Source: Pseudomonas sp. UBA4194 | GTDB taxonomy: Bacteria; Pseudomonadota; Gammaproteobacteria; Pseudomonadales; Pseudomonadaceae | DNA length: 64,000 nt | Direction of reading: 5' to 3' | Assembly: GCF_002379585.1 (NCBI RefSeq) | Contig: NZ_DFUE01000025.1 | Coordinates: 59,658 to 123,657 of the forward strand | Shown here: one piece after another, positions 18,938 through 27,438 of the stretch | Layout of the letters: each line of letters begins with the position of its first letter | Position numbering within the stretch: position 1 is the first letter of the stretch | Notes under the pieces: model-generated | What the model saw: only the letters and a program-made list of their open reading frames with translations | What the model was told of the DNA's origin: nothing | The model's database searches: none | Made by a program: the position numbers and the translations under genes

Positions 18938-20173
18938 ATGGACACTCTGCCCCTGGGGCCGATACTGGGCGTACTGGCACTGGCGATACTCTGGGCCGCG
19001 CTGTTCAGTGCCGTGGAAGCGGCGCAGCACACCCTGGCCGCTCAGCGCCCAAGCAGCCGCGCCGGTGATCGTCCGACACTGAACGTGCCGCTGCAGAGCC
19101 TGGTGCTGCTCAATACCCTGAGCCGAGTGCTGGCAGTCACCCTGAGCGTCACGCTGGGTATCTACCTGCGCGGCCAGCAAGGCGCGTGGCTGGGCGGCAT
19201 CGCCGTCGCGGCAGCGCTGCTGGTGTTTGCCGACTACCTGCCGCGTCAGTGGGCCCGACGCTTTCCCGACACCTTCATCGGCATGGCCAATGCCCTGCTG
19301 CCGCTGCCCTTGAAGCTGGTCTGGCCGCTGGCCTGGCTGCTCGATGGCGCCACTCGCCTGATGGTCAAGCCGTTCGGCCCCAAGGCCAGCCCAGTCAATC
19401 AACAGCAAGAATCCGAGCCTGCGCGCAACCTGCTGAGGGATCTGGCCTTCGAGGCTCGCAGCAACAAGCCGCACCTGGTCAGCGGCATCCATGCGCTGGA
19501 CAAGATCACGGTCAACGACATTCTGGTACCGCGCAACGAGATCGATGGCATCAACCTCGATGACTCGTTGGAGGAGATCACCAATCAGCTGATGATCAGC
19601 CGCCACACGCGCCTGCCGGTGTATCACAACGATATCAACCAGGTGGAACGGGTGCTCAACACCCGCCAGATCAGTCATTTGCTGCCCAATCGCGAACTGA
19701 CGGTCGAGGCCCTGCTGGCCGCCTGCTACGAAGCCTACTTCGTCCCTGAAAGCACGCCACTGCAAATGCAGCTGCTCAACTTTCACAAGCAGCAGCGTCG
19801 CCTGGGCATCGTGGTGGATGAGTACGGCGAGGTGCAGGGCATCGTGACCCTGGAAGACATCCTGGAGGAAATCGTTGGCGAGTTCGAGGAGGATACGATC
19901 GACAACCCTCATATCCATCCGCAACTCGATGGCCGCTATGTGGTCGAGGGCCAGGCCTCGATTCGGGATATCAACAAGAGCTTGGGCTGGCATCTGCCCA
20001 GCGATGGGCCCAAGACTCTGAACGGCTTGGTGACCGAGGCCCTGGAAAGTATTCCGGCCAGTGCGGTGTGCCTGAAGATCGGGCGTTATCGAATGGAGAT
20101 CCTGGAGACCGAAGAGAATCGGGCTTCACGGGTTTTGATCTGGCACATGAGCAGCTTGCCGCCAGCGATGTGA
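18938..20173 (+). CDS. CorC/HlyC-type CBS-domain membrane protein (YfjD-like)
   Basis: This 411-aa protein has N-terminal membrane helices of the DUF21/CNNM type (about 1-150), a pair of CBS domains around residues 180-320 (VNDILVPRNEIDGI and RRLGIVVDEYGEVQGIVTLE), and a C-terminal CorC_HlyC domain (RYVVEGQASIRDINKSLGW). The family is linked to Mg2+/Co2+ resistance or efflux. It follows the ypjD-like gene closely, an arrangement conserved near ffh. Confidence 0.88.
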   Translation: MDTLPLGPILGVLALAILWAALFSAVEAAQHTLAAQRPSSRAGDRPTLNVPLQSLVLLNTLSRVLAVTLSVTLGIYLRGQQGAWLGGIAVAAALLVFADYLPRQWARRFPDTFIGMANALLPLPLKLVWPLAWLLDGATRLMVKPFGPKASPVNQQQESEPARNLLRDLAFEARSNKPHLVSGIHALDKITVNDILVPRNEIDGINLDDSLEEITNQLMISRHTRLPVYHNDINQVERVLNTRQISHLLPNRELTVEALLAACYEAYFVPESTPLQMQLLNFHKQQRRLGIVVDEYGEVQGIVTLEDILEEIVGEFEEDTIDNPHIHPQLDGRYVVEGQASIRDINKSLGWHLPSDGPKTLNGLVTEALESIPASAVCLKIGRYRMEILETEENRASRVLIWHMSSLPPAM

Positions 20174-20205
20174 TGGGTGGTGTCCGTGACACCCATGTAC
20201 CGCTT

Positions 20206-20224
20206 CCTCTCCCCCAGGGAGAGG
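20206..20224. repeat. CCTCTCCC hairpin repeat
   Basis: CCTCTCCC-CCA-GGGAGAGG is a perfect 8-bp stem followed by GCTGAGGTGAGGGG, a dispersed hairpin common in pseudomonads. A second stem, GGTGTC-CGT-GACACC, lies about 15 bases upstream. Together they may end both convergent transcripts. The last bases of the window (CCCCCTCTCCCC) may start another copy. Confidence 0.6.
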
Positions 20225-20278
20225 GCTGAGGTGAGGGGACCATCCACATCCGATCCCCCCGCCCTAGCAGTCCCCCTT

Positions 20279-21460
20279 TTACAACTCGACCTTCACCGCC
20301 TGCGCAGCCCGCGTCGCCTTCGCCCGCGCCGCCTCGATCGACTCATCGCGCGCCAGTGCCACACCCATCCGGCGCTGGCCATTGACCTCGGGCTTGCCGA
20401 ACAGACGCAACGCCGTATCCGGCTCGGCCAATGCCGCGCCCAGGTTATCGAATGCGGTCTGTTGCGACGTGCCTTCCACCAGAATCACCGCGGACGCCGA
20501 AGGGCCGAACTGGCGAATCAATGGAATCGGCAGGCCCAGGATAGCGCGGGCGTGCAACGCGAACTGCGACAGGTCCTGGGAAATCAGGGTCACCAGACCG
20601 GTGTCATGAGGTCGCGGTGAAACTTCGCTGAACCACACCTGATCGCCCTTGATGAACAGCTCGACGCCGAACATCCCGCGCCCGCCCAGGGCTTCGGTGA
20701 CCGCCTTGGCCACGCGCTCCGATTCGGCCAGTGCCGCCGGACTCATGGCCTGGGGCTGCCAGGACTCCTGGTAGTCGCCCTTTTCCTGGCGATGACCGAC
20801 CGGTGCGCAGAATGTGGTGCCGCCGATGTGGCGTACGGTCAGCAAGGTGATTTCGTAGTCGAAGTCGATGAAGCCTTCGATGATCACTCGCCCCTTGCCC
20901 GCGCGACCGCCTTCCTGGGCATAGTCCCAGGCGCTTTGCACGTCGGCTTCGGACTTGAGCAGGCTCTGGCCCTTGCCCGACGAACTCATCACCGGTTTCA
21001 CCACGCATGGGAACCCCAGATCCAGCACGGCTTCGCGGTAGGCCTCGAAGGTGTCGGCAAAATGGTAGGGCGAGGTCGGCAGGTCCAGCTCCTCAGCCGC
21101 CAGACGGCGGATGCCTTCGCGGTTCATGGTCAACTGCGCGGCCCGGGCGGTAGGCACCACATTGAAGCCTTCGGCCTCCAACTCCACCAGGGTCGCGGTG
21201 GCGATGGCTTCGATTTCCGGAACGATGTAGTGCGGCTTTTCCGCTTCGATCACGGCGCGCAAGGCGGCGCCGTCGAGCATGTTGATCACGTGGCTGCGAT
21301 GAGCCACCTGCATGGCCGGTGCGTTGGCGTAGCGGTCGACGGCAATCACTTCAACGCCCAGGCGTTGCAACTCGATCACGACTTCCTTGCCCAGTTCGCC
21401 GCAGCCACACATGAGTACGCGGGTTGCGGTGGGCGACAGGGGGGTTCCGATACGGGTCAT
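20279..21460 (-). CDS. purT: Formate-dependent GAR transformylase 2
   Basis: PurT makes formyl-GAR from GAR, formate and ATP in purine synthesis, replacing the folate-dependent PurN step. The 393-aa ATP-grasp enzyme shows [17 protein letters not shown] nucleotide contacts near the start, [15 protein letters not shown] in the ATP-grasp core, and [13 protein letters not shown] near the metal site. GAGGA lies seven bases before the ATG. purL is present at 42.4 kb, so two purine-pathway genes lie in this window but not together. Confidence 0.97.
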   Translation of the reverse strand: MTRIGTPLSPTATRVLMCGCGELGKEVVIELQRLGVEVIAVDRYANAPAMQVAHRSHVINMLDGAALRAVIEAEKPHYIVPEIEAIATATLVELEAEGFNVVPTARAAQLTMNREGIRRLAAEELDLPTSPYHFADTFEAYREAVLDLGFPCVVKPVMSSSGKGQSLLKSEADVQSAWDYAQEGGRAGKGRVIIEGFIDFDYEITLLTVRHIGGTTFCAPVGHRQEKGDYQESWQPQAMSPAALAESERVAKAVTEALGGRGMFGVELFIKGDQVWFSEVSPRPHDTGLVTLISQDLSQFALHARAILGLPIPLIRQFGPSASAVILVEGTSQQTAFDNLGAALAEPDTALRLFGKPEVNGQRRMGVALARDESIEAARAKATRAAQAVKVEL

Positions 21461-21528
21461 TTCAGGTCCTCAGGGGAACGTAGGATCGAGGGCAGCGCAG
21501 GGCGCCCGATAAAGACGGGCATTTTACA

Positions 21529-21996
21529 TCAATTGACGGCTGCATTCCTGCGTGCACGCCAGGCCATTGCCAGCCACACGGCGGTGACCCCGGCAAATTT
21601 GGACAGCAGCGCGGTGATGATCACGCCCGGCGTCAGGGCGTCGATCATGCCGAAGAAGATGAAGGTGTCCAGCGGGATGCTCAACGCCGAGCTTATCCAC
21701 AGGCGGTCGTGCAGGGGGCGCTTGGTGATGGTGAAGACGATCCAGTCGATCAGCTCGGAAACCCCGAAAGCGGTTGCACTGGCCAGGGCGATGGACGGAT
21801 CGGATGTGATGTAGGACAGCACCAACGCCGCCAGCATGGCCAGGATGGCACCGTGGCCGAAGCGGGTTTGCACCATGTCACGCAGGATAAACACCAGCCC
21901 GCCCCAGGCCGACCAGATGATGTCCAGGTGCGGCGCAGCGGAAAAGGCGTAGTTGATCAGCACTACGCTGGCGATGTAACTGATCAGGAAGAACAT
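21529..21996 (-). CDS. VUT family (queuosine precursor transporter-like) protein
   Basis: This 155-aa protein has about five hydrophobic helices and belongs to the VUT/YhhQ family; E. coli YhhQ carries queuosine precursors. Conserved segments are SAWGGLVFILRDMVQ, ASATAFGVSELIDW and SSALSIPLDTFIFFG. It is shorter than YhhQ (about 220 aa), but the compact form occurs in pseudomonads. The ATG at 21996 begins MFFLISYIASVVLINY; the upstream extension is not membrane-like and runs into a REP element. The ribosome-binding site is weak. The substrate is inferred from the family. Confidence 0.75.
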   Translation of the reverse strand: MFFLISYIASVVLINYAFSAAPHLDIIWSAWGGLVFILRDMVQTRFGHGAILAMLAALVLSYITSDPSIALASATAFGVSELIDWIVFTITKRPLHDRLWISSALSIPLDTFIFFGMIDALTPGVIITALLSKFAGVTAVWLAMAWRARRNAAVN

Positions 21997-22091
21997 GATG
22001 AGGGTCGCTGGGAGAATCGGGGTGGACAGGGTACTTGAGCCTGGGGATGGCTGCAAAAGGTGTGATGCCGCAGGTTTGCGCTTGCCCATCC

Positions 22092-22127
22092 CGGCCCCAT
22101 CGCGGGTAGAACCCGCTCCCACAGGGA
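22092..22127. repeat. Left 36-bp inverted repeat (REP) bounding the minisatellite
   Basis: A 36-bp sequence starting CGGCCCCATCGCGGG and containing the GCGGGTAGAACCCGC hairpin is the exact reverse complement of 22685-22720. It lies 12 bases before the first 36-bp unit. Identity across all 36 bases is more than the shared REP core alone would give. Confidence 0.9.
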
Positions 22128-22139
22128 TCACCTCCGATA

Positions 22140-22678
22140 CACAGATCCAGGCTCCCGCTGGAATCTGCAGGGATTCACAGACCCAGCCCTTGCTGGAAAT
22201 CTGCAGGGCTGCACAGGTCCAGTCCCTACTGGGAATTTGCAGGGCTTCACAGATCCAGGCCCTGCTGGGAATCTGCAGGGCTGCACAGATCCAGGCCCTG
22301 CTGGAAATCTGCAGGGCTGCACAGGTCCAGTCCCTACTGGGAATTTGCAGGCTTCACACATCCAGCCCCTGCTGGGAATCTGCAGGGCTGCACAGACCCA
22401 GCCCCTGCTGGGAATCTGCAGGGCTTCACAGATCCAGGCCCTGCTGGAAATCTGCAGGGCTGCACAGATCCAGGCCCTGCTGGAAATCTGCAGGGCTGCA
22501 CAGATCCAGGCTCTACTGGGAATTTGCAGGGCTGCACAGATCCAGTCCCTGCTGGGAATCTGCAGGGCTGCACAGATCCAGTCCCTGCTGGAAATCTGCA
22601 GGGCTGCACAGATCCAGCCCCTGCTGGGAATCTTCTGGGCTGCACAGATCCAGGCCCTGCTGGAAATCTGCAAGGCTG
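22140..22678. repeat. 36-bp minisatellite, 15 units
   Basis: There are fifteen head-to-tail units of 36 bases (one has 35), starting CACAGATCCAG and ending AATCTGCAGGGCTG. Variation is at fixed positions: CAGATCC or CAGGTCC, GCTGGAAATC or ACTGGGAATT, GGCTG or GGCTT. Units 3 and 6 are almost identical, suggesting duplication of blocks of units. No spacers separate the units, so it is not CRISPR. Several frames on both strands stay open, encoding a 12-aa repeat, but there is no ribosome-binding site or family match. It lies between the VUT and DUF1289 genes. Confidence 0.95.
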
Positions 22679-22684
22679 CACGGT

Positions 22685-22720
22685 TCCCTGTGGGAGCGGG
22701 TTCTACCCGCGATGGGGCCG
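22685..22720. repeat. Right 36-bp inverted repeat (REP) bounding the minisatellite
   Basis: Exact reverse complement of 22092-22127, beginning TCCCTGTGGGAGCGGG. It follows the last partial unit after seven bases, and it ends nine bases before the stop codon of the DUF1289 gene. Confidence 0.9.
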
Positions 22721-22728
22721 CCTCGGTG

Positions 22729-22926
22729 TCAGCCTGGCAGCATCAATCCTTGTGCCACCGCGCGCTCATGGGTCAACTTCAACACTGCCCGCCGCTCATC
22801 GTTGCTCATCCGTCCCCAGCGGGTGATCTCTGCTGCCGTGCGCTGGCATCCGGTGCAGATGTCCTGCTCATCCAGCGCGCACACACTGATGCAAGGTGAC
22901 CGTACCGGTTTCTCGACTTCAGTCAT
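22729..22926 (-). CDS. DUF1289 domain-containing protein
   Basis: This small 65-aa protein has the DUF1289 cysteine pattern: [18 protein letters not shown], then RTAAEITRW. Three or four cysteines could bind a metal; the function is unknown. The ATG at 22926 follows an AGGAAGA site and overlaps the stop of the carbonic anhydrase gene in an ATGA arrangement, so translation is probably coupled. Confidence 0.88.
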   Translation of the reverse strand: MTEVEKPVRSPCISVCALDEQDICTGCQRTAAEITRWGRMSNDERRAVLKLTHERAVAQGLMLPG

Positions 22927-23447
22927 TCTTCCTGCTCTACCAGATCCCGCCCATAGCGCTGAGCATTGTGAACATAGTGCGCCGCACTGGCTTCGAGCAT
23001 GCGTTTCTGCGCCTCGGTCAATTGCCGCACCACCTTGCCCGGCGAACCCATGACCAGCGATCCGTCGGGAATCTCCTTGCCCTCGGCGATCAGGGAATTG
23101 GCACCGATGATGCAATGTTTGCCGATTCTAGCCCCGTTGAGGATGACCGCGTTGATACCGATCAAGCTGAAATCGTCCACGGTGCAGCCGTGCAACATGG
23201 CGTTATGGCCAATGGTCACACCCCGGCCGATGGTCAAGGGCACGCCTGCATCGGTGTGCATCACCGTCCCGTCCTGAACGTTGCTGTGCTCACCAATGTC
23301 GATCAGCTCGTTGTCACCGCGCAGTACGGCGTTGAACCAGACACTGGCACCGGCCTGCAGGCGGACCTTGCCGATCAAGGTGGCGTTGGGTGCGGTCCAG
23401 CTGTCGGGGTGGGTCTCGACGCGAAAGTCGCCCAGGCGGTATTTCAT
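22923..23447 (-). CDS. Gamma-carbonic anhydrase family protein
   Basis: This 174-aa left-handed beta-helix protein of the gamma-CA/YrdA/PaaY type has hexapeptide repeats. Its metal-site histidines are visible in [11 protein letters not shown] and [15 protein letters not shown]. Family members often bind Zn or Fe, but many lack proven carbonic anhydrase activity. The ATG at 23447 is preceded by GAGG. Downstream it overlaps the DUF1289 gene by four bases; upstream lies a CoA-pyrophosphatase-type Nudix gene on the same strand. Confidence 0.88.
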   Translation of the reverse strand: MKYRLGDFRVETHPDSWTAPNATLIGKVRLQAGASVWFNAVLRGDNELIDIGEHSNVQDGTVMHTDAGVPLTIGRGVTIGHNAMLHGCTVDDFSLIGINAVILNGARIGKHCIIGANSLIAEGKEIPDGSLVMGSPGKVVRQLTEAQKRMLEASAAHYVHNAQRYGRDLVEQEE

Positions 23448-23502
23448 ATTGTTGTCCTCAAGGCTAGGCCTGGGCAGGCCGGCCGCCCGAGGCAATGGGT
23501 AA

Positions 23503-24102
23503 TCAGCTCGACGTATGGTGTTGCGGCGGGCGATGCAGGCTGATGCGCGCGTCGTAGACCAGGTTCACCAGCTCGACGATCATGATTGCCGATAGCCCCC
23601 AGATCTTGTATTCGCCGAAACGATAACTGGGCACGTACCAGCTCTGGCCCTGATAGTCGATGCGATGGGTGTGCTCGCGCGGGTCCTGACGGAAAAACTC
23701 GAGCGGCACCGAAAACACCGCGGCAATTTCGGCATCGTTGGCGCGGTACTCAACGTAATCGGGAATGATGCCGACGAAAGGCGTGACCTTCAGACCATGC
23801 TTGGACACCAGCGGGCTGAGCGGCCCGACGATCTCCACCAGGCCCGGTGGCAAACCGATTTCTTCCTCGGCTTCACGCAGCGCAGTGAACACCAGGTCGG
23901 GGTCTTCGGGATCGCGGCGTCCGCCGGGGAAAGCCACTTCGCCGCCATGGGTCGAGAGCCCGGAAGCGCGCAACGTCAGCACCAGCTCGGGCTCGTCGCT
24001 GCGAGTGATGGGCAGCAGCACGGCAGCCTCTGGGAAACGGCGATCCGTTTCGAAGGTGCGTGGCGTATGGTTGCTCACTCGGCGCAGTAGCTCGTCCAGC
24101 AT
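23503..24102 (-). CDS. Nudix hydrolase, CoA pyrophosphatase type
   Basis: This 199-aa protein begins [17 protein letters not shown]. Its Nudix box starts [20 protein letters not shown] and runs on with EEIGL, preceded by the CoA-type signature [20 protein letters not shown]. The family (NudL/YeaB) hydrolyses CoA and its derivatives to phosphopantetheine and 3',5'-ADP. The start at 24102 has a GAGAGAAG site; longer reading is not family-like. It is divergent from another Nudix gene, with 133 bases between the starts. Confidence 0.87.
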   Translation of the reverse strand: MLDELLRRVSNHTPRTFETDRRFPEAAVLLPITRSDEPELVLTLRASGLSTHGGEVAFPGGRRDPEDPDLVFTALREAEEEIGLPPGLVEIVGPLSPLVSKHGLKVTPFVGIIPDYVEYRANDAEIAAVFSVPLEFFRQDPREHTHRIDYQGQSWYVPSYRFGEYKIWGLSAIMIVELVNLVYDARISLHRPPQHHTSS

Positions 24103-24235
24103 GGCTTCTCTCGATCCGTTGCCTGCTGGCATGATGCACCAAAGCCGCGGGCCGCCCAACCCCCATTTGCCGGCCGCGGGGTTGCAGGGCTTCAGCGCCG
24201 CGGCCAAGATAGGCTCAGCCATCAAGGATCCGAGC

Positions 24236-24790
24236 ATGAAATTCTGCAGCCAGTGCGGCCACCCCGTTACCCAACGCGTTCCCGAAGGGGACACGCGCCC
24301 ACGATTCGTGTGTGGGCACTGCGGCGTCATTCACTACCAGAACCCGAATATCGTGGCCGGCTGCGTGCCGATCTGGGAAGACCAGATTCTGCTCTGCCGC
24401 CGTGCCATCGAGCCGCGTCGGGGTTTCTGGACGCTACCGGCGGGCTTCATGGAAAACGGCGAGACGCTGGAACAGGCGGCCAGCCGCGAAACCGATGAAG
24501 AAGCCTGCGCCAGGGTCGACAACCTTGAGCTGTACACCCTCTTCGATCTGCCCCACATCAACCAGGTGCACGTGTTCTTCCGCGCCCAACTCGCCGATCT
24601 GAATTTCGCGGTGGGCGAAGAGAGCCTGGAAGTGCGACTGTTCGCGCAAAACCAGATTCCCTGGTCGGAGCTGGCTTTCCCCACCGTCGGGCGTACCCTA
24701 GAATACTTCTTCACTGACCGACTGGATCGTCACTTCCCGGTCCGCAACGAGTTCCTCGGCCCGCTGATCGGACGGCTGCCGAAAACCTGA
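24236..24790 (+). CDS. Zinc-ribbon Nudix hydrolase
   Basis: This 184-aa protein has an N-terminal zinc ribbon (CSQCG at residues 3-7 and CGHCG about 20 residues later) followed by a Nudix domain with GFMENGETLEQAASRETDEE. In the box the usual Gly after EE-x is Cys (EEACA), a common variation in this subgroup. The layout recalls NudC, but the protein is shorter and its substrate is unknown. The ATG at 24236 has AAGGA eight bases before it. An L,D-transpeptidase gene follows after 50 bases. Confidence 0.85.
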   Translation: MKFCSQCGHPVTQRVPEGDTRPRFVCGHCGVIHYQNPNIVAGCVPIWEDQILLCRRAIEPRRGFWTLPAGFMENGETLEQAASRETDEEACARVDNLELYTLFDLPHINQVHVFFRAQLADLNFAVGEESLEVRLFAQNQIPWSELAFPTVGRTLEYFFTDRLDRHFPVRNEFLGPLIGRLPKT

Positions 24791-24840
24791 CTTCCCGCAC
24801 CGGCACAGGCGGCGCGCTTCACTCCAGGATCAATCAAGAC

Positions 24841-25398
24841 ATGCGCTGTTTGCTCGCCGTTTTCTGTCTGTGCTTTGCCTCGCTGTCCCAGGCTGCCTTC
24901 ACCGTCACCGTGCAAAGCAAGCCGGTCGACGAGATTGTCACCCCTGCACCGGTGAACAAGCAGCTGGGCGTGGACCCCATCGATAAGGTGCTGGTGGTCA
25001 AATCCACCCGCCAGTTGCAACTGATGAGCCGTGGCGAACCGCTCAAGACCTATCGCATCTCCCTGGGCAAGCAGCCGCGCGGGGCGAAGGAACGCGAAGG
25101 CGACAAACGCACCCCCGAAGGCTTCTATTGGCTGGACTGGCGCAAGGTCAGCGACCGTTTCAATCTGGCCATGCACGTGTCCTACCCCAATGTCAGCGAC
25201 GCCGCCCGCGCCCGCCGCGATGGCGTGCCGCCGGGCAGCATGATCATGATCCACGGTACGCCACTGAATGAGGAGTACCCCGAGTGGTATTTCGCCACCC
25301 TGGACTGGACCGACGGTTGCATTGCCATGAAGAACGACGACATGCGCGAGGTCTGGAGCCTGGTCAAGGACGGCACCATGATCGAGATCCGTCCGTAG
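24841..25398 (+). CDS. L,D-transpeptidase family protein (YkuD domain)
   Basis: This 185-aa exported protein has signal peptide MRCLLAVFCLCFASLSQA and a YkuD catalytic domain. The conserved His is in MIMIHGTPLN and the nucleophilic Cys in DWTDGCIAMKNDDM. The family forms 3-3 crosslinks in peptidoglycan or attaches lipoproteins; EGFYWLDWRK and LGKQPRGAKEREGDKRTPEG are typical of the murein L,D-transpeptidase subgroup. It is the last gene before the two-partner secretion locus. Confidence 0.88.
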   Translation: MRCLLAVFCLCFASLSQAAFTVTVQSKPVDEIVTPAPVNKQLGVDPIDKVLVVKSTRQLQLMSRGEPLKTYRISLGKQPRGAKEREGDKRTPEGFYWLDWRKVSDRFNLAMHVSYPNVSDAARARRDGVPPGSMIMIHGTPLNEEYPEWYFATLDWTDGCIAMKNDDMREVWSLVKDGTMIEIRP

Positions 25399-25466
25399 CC
25401 CCCCTCCCACCCGAACATCGGCGCAGTGATGCACTGCTTGCCCAGCGCAGGCGGCGTACGCCGAAA

Positions 25467-25527
25467 ATTCCTACGAAATAGGACTCTTCAGGCGGGCCAT
25501 GTCGCGCCGTCTGTCATCCCTTTCCTA
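25467..25527 (+). promoter_or_regulatory. Candidate BvgA/RcsB-like operator before tpsB
   Basis: ATTCCTA-CGAAA-TAGGACT (25467-25485) is an inverted heptad pair with perfect TCCTA/TAGGA arms. A third heptad, TTTCCTA, is at 25521-25527, about five helical turns further on. These fit the BvgA heptad (T/A)TTC(C/T)TA and resemble the TCCTA half of the RcsB box. A possible -10 TAGAGT at 25573-25578 has no good -35, as expected of an activated promoter. tpsB starts at 25621. The regulator is an inference. Confidence 0.45.
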
Positions 25528-25620
25528 CAAACCCCTGCTCATCCTCTCCATTCGATAACGTTTCCAGATCCCTAGAGTACGGCGCACACCTTGTTACCTA
25601 CTGGATAGGGACTGCGCCCG

Positions 25621-27360
25621 ATGCTGGCTTTTCGACCTAACACCCTCTGGCTCGCCGCTGCGGGGCTGTGCCCCGCGCTGGCGCTGGGCAGCACGCCTGA
25701 CACTGCACAAAATCCCTCGCTCATGCTGCCGGCCAAGGTCGAGCGCTCCCTGAGCGACCCGCAAAGCGTCGGCAACGAAGCCCTGCGCCTGCTGGACGAA
25801 CAACGCCGCCGCGACCTGGAAACACAGAACGAGCAGCGCTTGCGGCAACTGCAGCGTCAACCCGACCCGCGTCGGGCGGACCAGACGCCAACCGCCAGGG
25901 ACGACAGCACCTGCTGGCCGGTGGCCGGGCTGGCCCTGACCGGCAACAGCCTGCTGGGCACTGCCGCCCTGCGCGCCCAGGTCGACCCTCTGATGAGCGA
26001 ATGCATGTCGGTCGACGCCGTCAACCGCGTGCTCGCGGCCCTGACTGGCGCCTACGTCAAGGCCGGCTACATCACGGCCCGACCCTATCTGGCGGACATG
26101 CCGGATGACGGCGGAACCCTGGACATCCAGATGATCGAAGGCTTCGTCGAATCCATCGAGATCACTGACGCCACTCTGCCTGTATCCCTGGCCGGCGCCT
26201 TCCCCGGCATGATCGGCCGTGCGTTGTACCTGCCGGATCTGGAACAGGGGCTGGACCAACTCAACCGGCTCGGTTCCAACGACTTCACCGTGGACATTGT
26301 CGCCGGCACCCGTACCGGCGCTTCGCAACTGGTGATCAGACCGCGCCAGGGAGGTCCGCGCTGGCGTATCGCAAGCCGGCTGAGCAACAGCGGCAGCGAC
26401 ACTTCGGGGCGCCATAGCGGGCTGCTGAACCTGAGCCTCGACAGCCCGCTGCACATCAACGACCTGCTGTCCCTGACCTATGTCCACACCCTGGATGGCA
26501 GCCCAGGCTACAGCCAGCAGGCTAATGTCTTCTACCAGGTGCCCTACGGCAGCTGGACGTTGGACGCCTCGTTCAGCGACATCAGGACCCGCTCGATTCT
26601 CGGCACGCAGCGCTACGTGCATACCCAGAACGTCGAAACCTACGGCTTCAAGCTCGACCGCAGCCTGTGGCGCGACCAGTTCACCCTGGTCAACGCCAGC
26701 GTGCGGCTGGATCACAAAAGTTCGCAAACCACCTTCCAGCAGCGACCACTGAACCTGGCCGGCAGCACCCTGACCGTAGCGGAGGCCGGGCTGAGCTTCA
26801 CGCGCATGGGCCGCAGCCAATGGAGCGGCTATCTGGGGTACGCCCAAGGCCTGGGCTTGATGGATGCCGACCGAAGGCTCGAGCGCACTGCGGCGGTCCA
26901 GCCGCGCTTCGAAAAATACCTTGCCAGCCTGAGCCAGACGACCTGGTTCGCCCTGCCCGGGATGCCCCTCCAATGGCGTAGCGATCTGAACCTGCAATAC
27001 AGCCCCGACCGCCTCCCCGACCTGGAGCAACTGCGCCTGGCGGGTAACAGCAGCGTGCGCGGCTACCGCCTCGACGGCCAATCGGTGTCCAAGGGGGCGG
27101 TGCTGCGCAACACCTTGCAGACGCCCCTGCGGCTGACATCGCAACTTAGCCTGACGCCCTCCGCGGGCCTGGATGCGGGTTGGGGCCAGCACAGCTATGG
27201 CCAGCGCCAAACGCAGAGCGCCATGGGCGCAAGCCTGGGTGCAAGCCTGGGATGGCGCAGCGGGCACCTGCGTATGGATTACCAGCAAGGGTTGCAACGG
27301 CGCTCCAAGACCGGCACCGAACCCGGCCTGTGGATGATCGAGGCCACGCAACAGTTCTGA
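25621..27360 (+). CDS. TpsB outer-membrane transporter (ShlB/FhaC/HecB family)
   Basis: This 579-aa protein is the transport partner of two-partner secretion. A signal peptide (cleavage near ALAL-GS) is followed by a Gln/Arg-rich helix linker, POTRA-type periplasmic domains (CWPVAGLALTGNSLLGT to about residue 230), and a 16-stranded barrel whose conserved VRGYR motif is near residues 479-483. It ends in an aromatic residue (EATQQF), as outer-membrane barrels do. It is the only TpsB in the window and precedes four tpsA genes in the same direction, so it probably exports all of them. No ACP-type acylation partner or CDI immunity gene is nearby. Confidence 0.95.
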   Translation: MLAFRPNTLWLAAAGLCPALALGSTPDTAQNPSLMLPAKVERSLSDPQSVGNEALRLLDEQRRRDLETQNEQRLRQLQRQPDPRRADQTPTARDDSTCWPVAGLALTGNSLLGTAALRAQVDPLMSECMSVDAVNRVLAALTGAYVKAGYITARPYLADMPDDGGTLDIQMIEGFVESIEITDATLPVSLAGAFPGMIGRALYLPDLEQGLDQLNRLGSNDFTVDIVAGTRTGASQLVIRPRQGGPRWRIASRLSNSGSDTSGRHSGLLNLSLDSPLHINDLLSLTYVHTLDGSPGYSQQANVFYQVPYGSWTLDASFSDIRTRSILGTQRYVHTQNVETYGFKLDRSLWRDQFTLVNASVRLDHKSSQTTFQQRPLNLAGSTLTVAEAGLSFTRMGRSQWSGYLGYAQGLGLMDADRRLERTAAVQPRFEKYLASLSQTTWFALPGMPLQWRSDLNLQYSPDRLPDLEQLRLAGNSSVRGYRLDGQSVSKGAVLRNTLQTPLRLTSQLSLTPSAGLDAGWGQHSYGQRQTQSAMGASLGASLGWRSGHLRMDYQQGLQRRSKTGTEPGLWMIEATQQF

Positions 27361-27438
27361 TGGCTTCAGCCGGCATCGCTTGCGCCACATGAGCGCTCAC
27401 GCGACATAACAACAGACCCCTCACACAGGATGCATTGC

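Noticed and set aside
20206..20224. Dedicated terminator of purT
   Set aside because: The hairpin matches a dispersed repeat of pseudomonads; it may stop transcription but is better described as a repeat.
22140..22678. CRISPR array with 36-bp repeats
   Set aside because: The units are directly adjacent with no unique spacers, and no cas genes are nearby.
21995..23053. Secreted repeat protein with a 12-aa repeat
   Set aside because: Open frames occur on both strands only because the repeat length is a multiple of three. They lack ribosome-binding sites, run through REP elements and overlap real genes.
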